Origin: Pseudomonadales bacterium
Lineage (GTDB): Bacteria; Pseudomonadota; Gammaproteobacteria; Pseudomonadales; Azotimanducaceae
Reading direction: 5' to 3'
Assembly: GCA_019634925.1 (NCBI GenBank)
Contig: JAHCAL010000002.1
Span: forward strand, 617,280-681,279
DNA length: 64,000 bases
The notes under the pieces: model-generated
Told to the model about the DNA's origin: nothing
Databases searched by the model: none
What the model saw: only the letters and a program-made list of their open reading frames with translations
Part shown: positions 37,337 to 46,723 of the stretch, one piece after another
Layout of the letters: each line of letters starts with the position of its first letter
Position numbering within the stretch: position 1 is the stretch's first letter
Position numbers and translations under genes: made by a program

Positions 37337-39070
37337 ATTCAATTCAAGGTCGACAACTGGCAGAGCTACGTTCCGATCGTGGGCGTGCTCAAGCACTACC
37401 GGCAGAGCGATTTCAGCCACGACCTGATCGCCGGCCTGGTCGTCGGCGTGATCACGATACCGCAGGCCATCGCCTACGCCATTCTCGCGGGTCTGCCTGC
37501 ACAGGCCGGGCTGTACGCCTGCCTGGTCCCCATGCTGCTCTACGCCGCACTCGGGTCGTCGCGCCACATGGTCGTCGGCCCGGTTGCCGTGGCCGCGCTG
37601 ATGGTGGCGGCCGCCATCGGCACCTACGGCCCGCGCTACGGCGACGCACACCTCGCCCTGAGTACCGTGCTGTGCCTCCAGGCGGGCCTGTTCCTCTGGC
37701 TGCTGCGGCTGTTCCAGATGGGCGGCCTCGTGAATCTCCTGAGCCATCCGGTGATCATTGGATTCGTCAACGCGGCGGCGGTGATGATCATCGTGAGTCA
37801 GCTGTCCGCCTTTACCGGCGCCGGGACCGGTGCTGCCGGCGACCCACTCCACCAGCTGCTCGCGCTGCCCGACTACCTGCGCGAACTCAGCCTGCCGACG
37901 TTCGCGATGGGCGTGGCCTGCCTCGCTGCGCTGCTGATCATCCAGCACCGCGGCATCGCATTGCTGCGCCGGCTCGGCCTCGACCTTCCGGACGACCACC
38001 CCGTCGCACGCACCGGTCCGATCGTCGTAACGCTCCTCGCGACCATTGCGGTCGTGGCCTGGAACCTGGACGGCGGGTCCGGCGTCGCCGTGGTCGGGTT
38101 CGTACCGCCGGGGCTGCCGGACCTGGTCCTGCCCCCGTTCCAGTGGCGCATGTGGATCGACCTCGCGCCTTCGGCTGCGATGATCGCGGTGGTTGCGTAC
38201 GTGGAGAGCTACTCGATAGGCGCCTCACTCGCAACCCGCCGCAACACGCGCGTCAACGCACACCAGGAACTCATCGCGCTCGGCGCGGCCAACATCGGCG
38301 CCGCCTTCACCGGCGCCTACCCGGTCGCCGGCAGCTTCTCCCGCTCGAGTGTCAACTTCCAGGCCGGCGCCCGCACGCCGGTGAGTTCACTGGTGTCCGC
38401 CGTGGTGATCGTGTTGACCCTGCTCTTCTTCACGCCGCTGTTCGCGCGCCTGCCGCACGCGGCACTCGCGGCCACCATCGTGGTTTCCGTGCTCGGCATC
38501 ATCGACATCGGTGCCGCACGGCGCCATTGGCGTACCCATCGCCCCGACAGCATCACCGAGCTCGTGACGTTCGGTACCGTCGTGGGTTTCGGCGTGGAGG
38601 CCGGCCTGCTGACCGGCGTGGCATTGTCCATCGCGTTTTTCGTGCGCCAGTCGAGCCGGCCACACATCGCGCAGGTCGGGCGCGTCGGCACCACCGGGCA
38701 GTTCCGCAACATACGAAGGCACGAGGTCGAGACCCTGCCGCACGTGGCGGCGATCCGAATCGACGAGAACATTTTCTTCGCCAACGCCAACCAGGTGGAA
38801 AACAAGCTCCTGAAGATCGTGCAGCGCCGACCGGGCACGCGCGAAGTCCTGCTGGTCTGCAGCGCGGTGAACCGCATCGACATCAGCGGGCTCGAGATGC
38901 TGCACCGGATCAACCGCAACTTCGCCGCGATGGGGGTCAGGTTGCACCTGTCCGACGTGAAAGGCCCGGTGATGGACCAGCTGGCTGCCACGGACTTCGT
39001 GAACGAACTGACCGGCCGCGTGTTTTTCTCCGCCGACCAGGCGATGCGGGAACTCGCGACGCCCGATTGA
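37337..39070 (+). CDS. SulP-family anion transporter with STAS domain
   Basis: About 577 residues with about 12 membrane segments in the SulP pattern (DLIAGLVVGVITIPQAIAYA, LPAQAGLYACLVP), then a C-terminal STAS domain (residues 450-577; CSAVNRIDISGLEML). SulP proteins carry sulfate, bicarbonate or dicarboxylates at the inner membrane. The start is unclear: no ATG, GTG or TTG lies near the expected N-terminus. ATT 37337 gives the best opening (QFKVDNWQSYVPI); GTG 37379 is shorter, and ATG 37226 collides with frmA. A -10-like TACAAT sits at 37295-37300. Confidence 0.8.
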   Translation: MQFKVDNWQSYVPIVGVLKHYRQSDFSHDLIAGLVVGVITIPQAIAYAILAGLPAQAGLYACLVPMLLYAALGSSRHMVVGPVAVAALMVAAAIGTYGPRYGDAHLALSTVLCLQAGLFLWLLRLFQMGGLVNLLSHPVIIGFVNAAAVMIIVSQLSAFTGAGTGAAGDPLHQLLALPDYLRELSLPTFAMGVACLAALLIIQHRGIALLRRLGLDLPDDHPVARTGPIVVTLLATIAVVAWNLDGGSGVAVVGFVPPGLPDLVLPPFQWRMWIDLAPSAAMIAVVAYVESYSIGASLATRRNTRVNAHQELIALGAANIGAAFTGAYPVAGSFSRSSVNFQAGARTPVSSLVSAVVIVLTLLFFTPLFARLPHAALAATIVVSVLGIIDIGAARRHWRTHRPDSITELVTFGTVVGFGVEAGLLTGVALSIAFFVRQSSRPHIAQVGRVGTTGQFRNIRRHEVETLPHVAAIRIDENIFFANANQVENKLLKIVQRRPGTREVLLVCSAVNRIDISGLEMLHRINRNFAAMGVRLHLSDVKGPVMDQLAATDFVNELTGRVFFSADQAMRELATPD

Positions 39071-39096
39071 GTGCGCGCGTGGCGATGCCGCTTTCC

Positions 39097-39954
39097 TCAG
39101 CCGGAGTGCCGCGGAGCCCCGGCATCCGGCGCGTGGCCCGTGCTCGCGGTCGCCAGCCGGCCTTCCAGGTAGTCCACCGTCGCCCACTGCTTCTTGCGGC
39201 GCGCATGATCGAGCGCCGTATGGCCTTCCCGATCAGAGCGGGCGAGATTCGCGCCCGCGGCATCGAGCGCCCGCACGAGTTCGACGTCGCGCGTGCGCGC
39301 GGCGCGCATCAGCGGCGTCATCCCGCTTGCATCCGCGGCTTCGATGTCGAGCCCCAACCCGAGCATGTGCACGAGCACGGGCGCCGAGGACGCCGCCGCG
39401 AAGTGGAGCACCGTATAGCCGCCCGGCGTGCTGGCCCGGGGATCGGCTCCGGCGCGGAGGAGCAATTCGACCACCGCAAGGTCGCCGCTGCGCACACCTT
39501 CCATCAGCACCGAGATGCCGTGACGATTGGCGCGATGCACGTTCGCGCCCGCAGCGAGCAGGCGTTCGACGCTTGCCGGGTCGCCGGCGCGTGCCGCCAG
39601 CGTCAGCGCGGAGTGTCCCTGGTCGTCTGCGAGATCCGCTGCTGCACCGGCTTCGAGCAGGCGCGCCAGCGCGTCGGGCTGGCGGAGTTCGGCCGCGATC
39701 ATGAGGGCGGTCCGCTGACCGACGATGCGCGCATCGACCGGTTCACCGGCGTCAAGGAGCGCGTCCAGCGTCGCGAGATCCCCCGAAGCGGCGGCCTGGA
39801 CGAGCGGCGTTACCGCGCGGACCGTCGGTCCGGAGGCTGGCACGGCGGAAATGGGCGCCGGTGCCACGGACTCGCGGCGATCGCAACCGGCGACAGCCAG
39901 AGCAAGCGCCATGCAGAGCAGCAGGGATCGGGCCCGGAACGAGCACATCGGCAT
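39097..39954 (-). CDS. Ankyrin-repeat lipoprotein
   Basis: 285 residues. A lipoprotein signal ends in LAVAGC (Cys24). Residues 45-270 contain six or seven ankyrin repeats, with recognisable TALMIAAELRQPDALARLLEAGA and TPLMRAARTRDVELVRALDAAGA units. It is probably anchored to a membrane facing the periplasm and binds another protein. The partner is unknown. It is convergent with the SulP gene, 26 bp away. Confidence 0.85.
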   Translation of the reverse strand: MPMCSFRARSLLLCMALALAVAGCDRRESVAPAPISAVPASGPTVRAVTPLVQAAASGDLATLDALLDAGEPVDARIVGQRTALMIAAELRQPDALARLLEAGAAADLADDQGHSALTLAARAGDPASVERLLAAGANVHRANRHGISVLMEGVRSGDLAVVELLLRAGADPRASTPGGYTVLHFAAASSAPVLVHMLGLGLDIEAADASGMTPLMRAARTRDVELVRALDAAGANLARSDREGHTALDHARRKKQWATVDYLEGRLATASTGHAPDAGAPRHSG

Positions 39955-40046
39955 GCAACCAGGGCAGTTCGAGATGCGCGCAGGGTTACAGGCCGCGATG
40001 ACAATATCGTGACAACCCGGGTGCCCGGGAGCGCATCAGGGCGCTG

Positions 40047-40889
40047 TCACCCGGGACTCGACTGCCCCAGTTCACCATTCAAATCGCCGACCCTGAGCTC
40101 GCCCGCGCGGGTCTGGCCGCCGATCTCCAGGAAGCGCTGCATATTGCGCTGCGCACCGTCGGTGCGCAGCAGGCGCTGGAACAGGTAGGCCTCGTCGATC
40201 AGACCTTCGCGCAACGGCTTGTCTGCTGCGTTGATCGCCTCCTTGGCCAGGCGCACCGCCTCCACGGGGAACGACGCGATCCGCCGGGCGAGCCGGTCCA
40301 CGAACGGACCGATCTCATCTGCGGCGAAGGTACGGTTCAGATAGCCCCAGCGCTCCGCGGTGTCGGCATCGAGGTCGTCGCCGCCCAGAATGATCTCCAT
40401 CGCCCGGCCACGACCGACCAGCCGCGGCAGCCGCTGGGTGCCGGTACCGCCTGGCAGGATGCCGAGCGGCACTTCCATCTGATTGACGAAGGTCCGGCCG
40501 CGCACGCCGAAGCGCATGTCGAAGCTCGCGGCCAGTTCGCTGCCGCCGCCGCCCACCCGGCCCTCGATCTGCGCGATCGTCACCTTGTCCATGGTGCGGA
40601 AGCGCTCGCACATGAGGTGGTATTCGTTGAGCTCGGCATCCCGCTCGGGAACCGTATCGGTCGGAAAGCGCAGGATCGCCGACACGTCGAAGTGAGCGAG
40701 GAAGAAGTCCGGATCCGCGCTCTTCAGCACCACCACGGTGAGTCCGGGATCGGCCTTGAGTTCGCGCGACAGCGCGGCGAGCTCGGCGTACAGCTCGAGG
40801 GTGATGACGTTCATCGGCGGGTTCCGCACCGTAACGGTCGCGATCCGGCCTTCGCGGTGAACATCCAGCAGTCGGTAGTCGTAAGCCAT
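40047..40889 (-). CDS. Enoyl-CoA hydratase/isomerase family protein
   Basis: 280 residues from ATG 40889, which follows AGGGAGGGGG. The crotonase fold is clear, with the oxyanion hole region IEGRVGGGGSELAASFDMRF. The classical glutamates of hydratases are not obvious at the expected positions, and the LAHFDVSAILRF segment departs from the norm, so the reaction may not be hydration. It is divergent from the M20 gene. Confidence 0.8.
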   Translation of the reverse strand: MAYDYRLLDVHREGRIATVTVRNPPMNVITLELYAELAALSRELKADPGLTVVVLKSADPDFFLAHFDVSAILRFPTDTVPERDAELNEYHLMCERFRTMDKVTIAQIEGRVGGGGSELAASFDMRFGVRGRTFVNQMEVPLGILPGGTGTQRLPRLVGRGRAMEIILGGDDLDADTAERWGYLNRTFAADEIGPFVDRLARRIASFPVEAVRLAKEAINAADKPLREGLIDEAYLFQRLLRTDGAQRNMQRFLEIGGQTRAGELRVGDLNGELGQSSPG

Positions 40890-41010
40890 GCCCCCTCCCT
40901 GTCGTGAACCGTCGTGCCCCGATTGGAATCGTCGGAGCGTACTTCGGGCGATTGCCGCTGTATAGCAACGCGGGGCAGAATCAGTCTTCCGCTTCGGGAG
41001 CTCCCTGCCC

Positions 41011-42213
41011 ATGAACGAACGGACTGAGAAAGAACGGACCGATCTCAACCAGGCCATCACCGCCGCCGTCGAGGCAGCCGCGGACGAACTGCTCGAGATC
41101 TCGCACGCGATCCACGCGCATCCGGAGCTCGCGTTCCAGGAACGCTATGCCTGCGGCCGCCTGCGCGACAGCCTCGCCGGTCATGGGCTGCCCGTTCGCA
41201 CCGACGTCTACACGCTCGAAACGGCGCTGGAAAGCGAGTTCACCGGCGGCGTCGGACCGCGCGTGGCGCTGCTGGCCGAGTACGACGCGCTGCCCGGCAT
41301 CGGGCACGCGTGCGGGCACAACATCATTGCGACCGCCGCACTCGGCGCCATGCTGGGACTGTCCGCGGTGGCCGCGCGCCTGCCTGGCACGGTGCGCCTG
41401 CTCGGTACGCCTGCCGAAGAAAAGGGCGGCGGCAAGGAACTGATGGCGCGTGCCGGCGCGTTCGACGACGTCGACGCCGCACTCATGATCCACCCGGCCG
41501 GCGTCAACCTGACCGCGATGCCGTGCATCTGCGTCGCCGAGGTGGAAGTGATCTATCACGGGCGGGCCGCACACGCTTCGGCGATGCCGCATCGCGGCCT
41601 CAACGCCCTCGACGGCCTGCTGCTCGCCTACCAGGCCATCTCCAACCTGCGCCAGCATATCCGCGACAACGAGCGCATCCACGGCATCATCACCGACGGC
41701 GGACAGGCCCCGAACATCGTGCCGGAGCGCGCCGCCGGTGAGTTCTTCGTGCGCGCGGCCAACGAAAAAGCCCTGGCGGCACTGAAACCGCGCGTTCAGG
41801 CCTGTTTCGAGGCCGGCGCGAAGGGATCGGGCTGCGAGGTGGAGATCCGCTGGGCGGGCGTCGACTATCTCGACCTCAATACCAACCAGCCGCTTTCGGA
41901 AACCTTCCAGCGCCATGGCGAGGCGCTCGGACGCAAATTCCTGTCACCCGACAATCTCGGCGGCGCCGGCAGCACGGACATGGGCAACGTGAGTTATCGG
42001 GTGCCATCCATCCACCCGATGCTCGCCAGCGCACCGCCCAACGTGGTGATCCACCATCCCGACTTCGCGCGCTGGGCGGCATCCGAGATGGGCGATCGCG
42101 CGGTGCTCGACGGCGCCAAGGCGCTTGCGCTCACCGCAGCGGAATTCCTGTGCTCGGCCGACCTGCAGGCCCGTACACGCAAAGCGTTCGAGGTATCGAG
42201 AGGACTCGCATGA
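41011..42213 (+). CDS. M20-family metallo-amidohydrolase (peptidase M20D type)
   Basis: 400 residues. The dinuclear metal site is marked by AEYDALPGIGHACGHN and the later AEEKGGGK region, matching M20D aminoacylase or indole-acetyl-amino-acid hydrolase relatives. The mid-protein dimerisation insert is present (residues 180-290). It removes an acyl or amide group; the substrate is unknown. Its stop overlaps the ATG of the acyl-CoA dehydrogenase (ATGA), so the two are coupled. Confidence 0.85.
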   Translation: MNERTEKERTDLNQAITAAVEAAADELLEISHAIHAHPELAFQERYACGRLRDSLAGHGLPVRTDVYTLETALESEFTGGVGPRVALLAEYDALPGIGHACGHNIIATAALGAMLGLSAVAARLPGTVRLLGTPAEEKGGGKELMARAGAFDDVDAALMIHPAGVNLTAMPCICVAEVEVIYHGRAAHASAMPHRGLNALDGLLLAYQAISNLRQHIRDNERIHGIITDGGQAPNIVPERAAGEFFVRAANEKALAALKPRVQACFEAGAKGSGCEVEIRWAGVDYLDLNTNQPLSETFQRHGEALGRKFLSPDNLGGAGSTDMGNVSYRVPSIHPMLASAPPNVVIHHPDFARWAASEMGDRAVLDGAKALALTAAEFLCSADLQARTRKAFEVSRGLA

Positions 42214-43409
42214 ACCTGACCTTCAGCCCGCGGCACGAAGCATTCCGCGACGAGGTGCGCCGTTTCCTGGACGCATCGCTCACCGACGAACTGCGTGCCG
42301 CGCAGCGTTTCTGCCCGGGCATCTTCCTCGACTACGAGCACAACATCGTCTGGCACCGCATCCTGCACGAAAAAGGCTGGATCGCCCCCGCGTGGCCCAA
42401 AGCCTACGGCGGCACCGGCTGGGACCTGACCGAACGCTACATCTGGTCGACCGAAACGACCCTGGCCGGCGCGCCGAGCCTCGCGCCCATGGGACTCGGC
42501 ATGTGCGGGCCGATGCTGATCGGGCACGGCACGGCGGAGCAGAAGGCGTACTACCTGCCGCGCATCCTGTCGGGCGAGGACTACTGGTGCCAAGGCTACT
42601 CCGAGCCTGCCTCAGGTTCGGACCTCGCCTCGCTGAAGCTCAAGGCCGTGAGCGACGGCGACCACTACGTGCTCACCGGCAGCAAGATCTGGACGACCCA
42701 CGCGCACTACGCCAACCGGATGTTCTGCCTCGTGCGCACCCGCGACACGGGCAAGCCGCAGGAAGGGATCACGTTCCTGCTGCTCGACATGGACACGCCC
42801 GGCATCACCGTGGAGCCGATCCTGTTCGCCTCGCGCACACACGAAGTGAACCAGGTGTTCTTCGACGGCGCGCGCGTCCCGAAGGCCAACCGGGTCGGCC
42901 GCGAAGACCAGGGCTGGACGGTCGCCAAGTACCTGCTCGAGTTCGAACGCGGCGGCGGCGGCACCGCGGCGCAGCATACCGCGCTCACCCGGCTGCGCCG
43001 ACTGGCGGCAAAGATCCCGACCGGCGCGGGGTCACTTGCCGAGGATCCGGACTTCAAACGCAAGCTGGATTCGACCGAGGCGAAGCTGCAGGCCGTGCAA
43101 TACACGGAATTCCGGATCATGGCGGCCCTCTCGCAGGGCCAGAACCCCGGGCCCGAATCGTCGATCATGAAGAACCTGGGCGCCGACCTCGGCCAGGCGA
43201 TGACCGCACTCATGGTCGAAGCCATGGGCTGGTACACGGCGCCTTACCAGCCTGATGCACGGCAGGTGGGCAGCGGTGTCGCGCCGGTCGGTCCCGCGGA
43301 AGGCGTCACCGCCTTCGCGCGTTACTTCAATCTGCGTGCGAGCTCGATCGCCGGCGGCAGCAACGAGGTGCAGAAGAACATCGTCGCGAAGCTCGTCCTC
43401 GGGCTGTAA
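42210..43409 (+). CDS. Acyl-CoA dehydrogenase
   Basis: 399 residues. The flavin and substrate motifs YSEPASGSDLASLKLKA and KIWTTHAHYA are present, and the C-terminal ASSIAGGSNEVQKNIVAK block is typical of the family. The ~400-aa length fits a standard homotetrameric enzyme. It catalyses alpha-beta dehydrogenation of an acyl-CoA and needs ETF. It is coupled to the M20 hydrolase. The chain-length preference is unknown. Confidence 0.88.
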   Translation: MNLTFSPRHEAFRDEVRRFLDASLTDELRAAQRFCPGIFLDYEHNIVWHRILHEKGWIAPAWPKAYGGTGWDLTERYIWSTETTLAGAPSLAPMGLGMCGPMLIGHGTAEQKAYYLPRILSGEDYWCQGYSEPASGSDLASLKLKAVSDGDHYVLTGSKIWTTHAHYANRMFCLVRTRDTGKPQEGITFLLLDMDTPGITVEPILFASRTHEVNQVFFDGARVPKANRVGREDQGWTVAKYLLEFERGGGGTAAQHTALTRLRRLAAKIPTGAGSLAEDPDFKRKLDSTEAKLQAVQYTEFRIMAALSQGQNPGPESSIMKNLGADLGQAMTALMVEAMGWYTAPYQPDARQVGSGVAPVGPAEGVTAFARYFNLRASSIAGGSNEVQKNIVAKLVLGL

Positions 43410-43449
43410 AACGGGACCGGGCCATTTGCCTCCGCAAGCGGGCTGCAGG

Positions 43450-43545
43450 TGCGCACTCGTGCGCGGGTGTACCGCGCCAGGCGCGCCAAAGGCGCGCACT
43501 CGTGCGCGGGTGTACCGCGCCAGGCGCGCCAAAGGCGCGCACTCA
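43450..43545 (-). repeat. REP-like hairpin, copy 3 (43-bp tandem units)
   Basis: A 43-bp unit repeats in tandem: the conserved CACTCGTGCGCGG block starts at 43454 and 43497, and CACTCA follows at 43540. Arms are GGCGCGCC-AAA-GGCGCGC. The final TCA (43543-43545) is the minus-strand stop codon of the FAD oxidoreductase gene. Confidence 0.65.
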
Positions 43546-44628
43546 GGCCGGAACACGCGCCGGCCGAAACCGCCCGGGCGCGAGTTCGGTCGCGAGCGGA
43601 TGATCGCCGCCATTCAGCAGCGCGGCGGCAAGCGCCCCGAGCGCAGGCGCGGTCTGCATGCCGAAACCGCCCTGGCCGACCAGCCAGAAAAATCCCGGGA
43701 CCTGGTCATCGAACCCGACCGCCGGAATCTCGTCGGGCAGGAAGGTCCGCAAGCCCGCCCAGGTCTGCCCGAGGCGCCGCACCTCGACGGTCGTGGATTC
43801 CTGGAAACGCTCGACGATCATCGCCACGTCGAGTTCCTCCGGCTGCGCATCGCAGGGGGGCGACGGCGTTTCGTCGGCCAGCGAGACCATCAATTGACCG
43901 GCCTCGGGCTTGAAGTAGAGCCCGCCCTGCACGCGGTGCACCATCGGCCAGGTGGCGACGTCCTGCCCGGCGTCGACCAGGATCGCCGTCCGGCGCAGAG
44001 GTTGCAGACCCAGTGGCGCGGCGCCTGCCAGCACGGCGATCTCGTCGCCCCACGCACCCGCCGCATCGACCACGATGTCCGCATCCACCGCGTGTTCGCC
44101 GAACGCGACGCGCCAGCTCCCCGCCTGCCGCTCGATCCGATGTACACGGGCGTTGTTCACGATCCGCCCGCCGCCGGCGACCAGCTGCCGCCGGTACCCG
44201 TCGAGCAGACCATGGGCGTCGAGCGAGAGCGAACCCGTGTCGAGCACAGCGCGGGCCACCTGATCGGGCCGCAGGACCGGCACACGCGCGAGGATCTCCG
44301 CGGGCGGTACTTCCCGCATGGTGGCGCAAAGCGGCTCCCAGCGGGCGAGGTAGGCGTCGATCAGATGCGTATGCGCGGCGTCCGCGATGGTGACGTCGCC
44401 GATCGGCCGTGCGCCCCGCGCCCGATGGTGCGCGAGGCTAGCGACGGTCAGTGCATGCACGACGTCGTTCATGTAGGCCTCGATGTAGACCGCAGCCGAG
44501 CGCCCCGAGCTGTGATAGCCAGGCTGGAGTTCCGCCTCGAGCACCGTGACGGCCGCGCGGCCGACCGCAGCCGCGGCACAGGAAAGCCCGGCGATTCCGC
44601 CACCGATGATCACGACCCTGGGTTGCAT
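43543..44628 (-). CDS. FAD-dependent amino-acid-oxidase-like oxidoreductase
   Basis: 361 residues from ATG 44628. The dinucleotide loop RVVIIGGGIAGLSCAAA lies at residues 4-20, and the PGYHSSGRSAAVYIEAY segment is typical of the DAO/GlpO fold. The C-terminal WLVGQGGFGMQTAPALG segment completes the FAD site. It oxidises an amine or amino acid; the substrate is unknown. Its stop codon lies in REP-like copy 3. Confidence 0.85.
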   Translation of the reverse strand: MQPRVVIIGGGIAGLSCAAAAVGRAAVTVLEAELQPGYHSSGRSAAVYIEAYMNDVVHALTVASLAHHRARGARPIGDVTIADAAHTHLIDAYLARWEPLCATMREVPPAEILARVPVLRPDQVARAVLDTGSLSLDAHGLLDGYRRQLVAGGGRIVNNARVHRIERQAGSWRVAFGEHAVDADIVVDAAGAWGDEIAVLAGAAPLGLQPLRRTAILVDAGQDVATWPMVHRVQGGLYFKPEAGQLMVSLADETPSPPCDAQPEELDVAMIVERFQESTTVEVRRLGQTWAGLRTFLPDEIPAVGFDDQVPGFFWLVGQGGFGMQTAPALGALAAALLNGGDHPLATELAPGRFRPARVPA

Positions 44629-44695
44629 TTCGACTCCGCCAGCTGCAGGCGCTGCATTATGATGGCTCCCCACACTTCGGGGGAGCATTGAGAAC

Positions 44696-45433
44696 ATGGA
44701 ACCGCTGGTACTGCGCGAAGACCGGGACGGCCTCGCGATCCTTACCCTGAACCGGCCGCAGGCATTGAACGCACTGAGCCCGGCATTGTTCGTCGAACTC
44801 CGCACACACGTCGACACCCTGGCAGGACAGACGGACTCGATCGGCTGCGTGATCCTGTGCGGCAAGGGTCGCTCGTTCTCGGCCGGCAACGACCTGAAAG
44901 CGATCCAGTCGGGCGAGGTCGCACCGAGCCGGCATTTCCAGGCCGAAACCCTGGATGCGATCGAACGGCTGCCCCAGCCGGTGATCGCCGCCGTGCAGGG
45001 CCACTGCTACACCGGATCACTCGAACTCGCGCTCGCCTGTGATCTCATGGTCGCCGCCGAGAGCGCACGATTCGCCGACACCCACGGCAAGTGGGGCATG
45101 TCGCCGACCTGGGGCATGAGCCAGCGGCTGCCGCGCCGGGTCGGCCTGCTCGCGGCGAAGGAGATGATGTTCAGCGGGCGTGTCGTCGGCGGGGCGGAAG
45201 CGGCCGCCATGGGCCTCGCGAACCGCTGCGTGCCCGACGATCAGCTCATGGAGGCGACCATCGCCATGGCGCGCGGCTTTCTGGAGAACTCCTGGTTCAC
45301 GCTGCGTGCGGACAAGATGCTGGTCAACCGCGGACTCGACCATACCCTGAGCGACGGGCTGCGTTTCGAACGCGACAACAGCCCCGGGCGCGGTCCGGAC
45401 ATGGAGGCGCGGCTGGCCCGGTTCGGCGGCTGA
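44696..45433 (+). CDS. Enoyl-CoA hydratase/isomerase family protein
   Basis: 245 residues. The crotonase pattern is present: ILTLNRPQALNALSPAL near the N-terminus, FSAGNDLKAIQSGE for the CoA loop, and AVQGHCYTGSLELALACD with the oxyanion hole. It likely acts in acyl-CoA degradation, but the substrate is unknown. It is divergent from the FAD oxidoreductase gene, 67 bp away. Confidence 0.85.
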   Translation: MEPLVLREDRDGLAILTLNRPQALNALSPALFVELRTHVDTLAGQTDSIGCVILCGKGRSFSAGNDLKAIQSGEVAPSRHFQAETLDAIERLPQPVIAAVQGHCYTGSLELALACDLMVAAESARFADTHGKWGMSPTWGMSQRLPRRVGLLAAKEMMFSGRVVGGAEAAAMGLANRCVPDDQLMEATIAMARGFLENSWFTLRADKMLVNRGLDHTLSDGLRFERDNSPGRGPDMEARLARFGG

Positions 45434-45436
45434 ATC

Positions 45437-45462
45437 GTGCGAGCCAAAGGCTCGCACTCTCA
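45437..45462 (-). repeat. REP-like hairpin, copy 4
   Basis: A 9-bp perfect stem, GTGCGAGCC-AAA-GGCTCGCAC (45437-45457), lies between convergent genes. The TCA at 45460-45462 is the minus-strand stop of the 93-aa gene. Confidence 0.65.
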
Positions 45463-45741
45463 GGCGACCTGCAGCGCCGAGCCGTAGCGTTCGAGTTCCA
45501 GCAGGTAGGCGGCATCCGAGTCCGGATCGAGCCACGGCGCCGGAGTCGCGGTGTCGGTGCGCACGATGTGCAGTCCCTGCTGGTGCACCCGGTTGATGGC
45601 CACCTGCTCCGCCGCCCTGAGGTTGCGCCCGTACGCGATCACCGTGCAGTAGCGCTGGGCGGTGCCGGCGGTTTCCCGCACCCGGTAGATGAACAGGAAG
45701 CGGGACAATCCAAGGCGTTCGAGATTGCTGCTGTCGTGCAT
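45460..45741 (-). CDS. Unrecognised 93-aa protein
   Basis: From ATG 45741 (MHDSSNLERLG), with AGGAG five to six bases upstream; an ATG at 45756 is a weaker alternative. The protein is mixed alpha/beta by eye, with no signal or membrane segment. A FLFIYRVRETAGTAQRYCTVIAYG strand pair and a YLLELERYGSAL tail are the clearest segments. I do not recognise a family. Its stop codon lies within REP-like copy 4. Confidence 0.6.
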   Translation of the reverse strand: MHDSSNLERLGLSRFLFIYRVRETAGTAQRYCTVIAYGRNLRAAEQVAINRVHQQGLHIVRTDTATPAPWLDPDSDAAYLLELERYGSALQVA

Positions 45742-45976
45742 GTTCACTCCTGCCACGCTGACGGGACGTCCGAGCCTGCCCCGACCGGGCCGGCTGCAGC
45801 GCCGACCCCGCGTCTTCGACCTGATTCAGGGCGTTTTGCGCGGGTCCGCGCATCGGACGCGCCAATATGGTGCGCCATGCCCGGGCCCGCTGCGCCCGAT
45901 CCGCGCCGCCGCGGCGGTTTTCGAACCGACCGGCCTGCACCGGATATCAGTGAGCAAGAGCCATGCCAGAGATCAG

Positions 45977-46023
45977 CTCGTGCGCGCGACCCGCGCGCCT
46001 GGCGAGCCAGAGGCTCGCACTCA
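45977..46023 (-). repeat. REP-like hairpin, copy 5
   Basis: GCGAGCC-AGA-GGCTCGC at 46002-46018, with a GCGCG-rich flank like copies 2 and 3. The TCA at 46021-46023 is the minus-strand stop codon of the ClpP-like gene. Confidence 0.6.
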
Positions 46024-46611
46024 GGCGAGCTGATCGATGGAGGTGATGATCCTGCCGACCAGTCCGTACTCGACGGACTCTTCGGCACTCATCCAGTAGT
46101 CGCGATCGGTGTCCTTTTCGATGCGCTCGAGCGGCTGCCCGGTCTGTTCGGCGATGACGCGATTGATGCGTGCGCGGGTCTTCAGGATCTCTCGAGCGTG
46201 GATCTCCACATCGCTCGCCGTGCCGCCCATGCCACCGGCCGGCTGGTGGATCAGGAAGCGCGTATTGGGCAGGCAGAAACGCTGCGCACGATCGACCGAG
46301 AGGTAGATATGCGTGGCGGCGCTGCCGACCCAACCGGTTCCCACGATCCGCACTTCGGGCCGGATGAAACGGATCATGTCGAAAATGGTGTCGCCCGACT
46401 CCACGTGCCCGCCCGGCGAGCCGAGGTACAGGGTGATCGGATCATCGGAGGCGTACGCGAGCGCCAGGAGTTTCTCGGTCGTGCGCTGTGCGACGTCCGT
46501 CTCGATCTCGCCGAACAGCGTGAGCGTGCGTCGCTCGAACAGCGTCCGGTCGAGAAAACTGAACTGCCGCACCGCTTCCGCTTTCTCTTCGGCGCCATCC
46601 AGCTTGATCAT
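46021..46611 (-). CDS. ClpP-family serine protease (second-type ClpP)
   Basis: 196 residues. The catalytic triad is conserved at S97 (GWVGSAAT), H122 (FLIHQPAGG) and D171 (DTDRDYW), matching E. coli ClpP numbering. The GGMGGTASDVEIHAREIL helix is typical. The segment around the serine (GTGWVGSAATHIYLS) differs from the GQAASMGA of standard ClpP, and no clpX, clpA or tig is adjacent. This suggests a paralogue rather than the housekeeping enzyme. It forms cytoplasmic barrels with a Clp ATPase encoded elsewhere. Confidence 0.85.
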   Translation of the reverse strand: MIKLDGAEEKAEAVRQFSFLDRTLFERRTLTLFGEIETDVAQRTTEKLLALAYASDDPITLYLGSPGGHVESGDTIFDMIRFIRPEVRIVGTGWVGSAATHIYLSVDRAQRFCLPNTRFLIHQPAGGMGGTASDVEIHAREILKTRARINRVIAEQTGQPLERIEKDTDRDYWMSAEESVEYGLVGRIITSIDQLA

Positions 46612-46723
46612 GCCATCACTCCAAAATCCGGTCGGGTTAACTTACTCTATCCCGCGATTTCGCAGGACCCGCTGCCGCGCCGGACGCGGGCGGCGAGCGC
46701 GCCATTCTACACGGGGGGAACAG

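Noticed and set aside
43450..43545. Tandem repeats as a CRISPR array
   Set aside because: Units are contiguous and palindromic, with no unique spacers and no cas genes.
46021..46611. ClpP-like protein lacking the catalytic serine
   Set aside because: Aligning GWVGSAAT with GQAASMGA puts a serine at position 97, so the triad is present.
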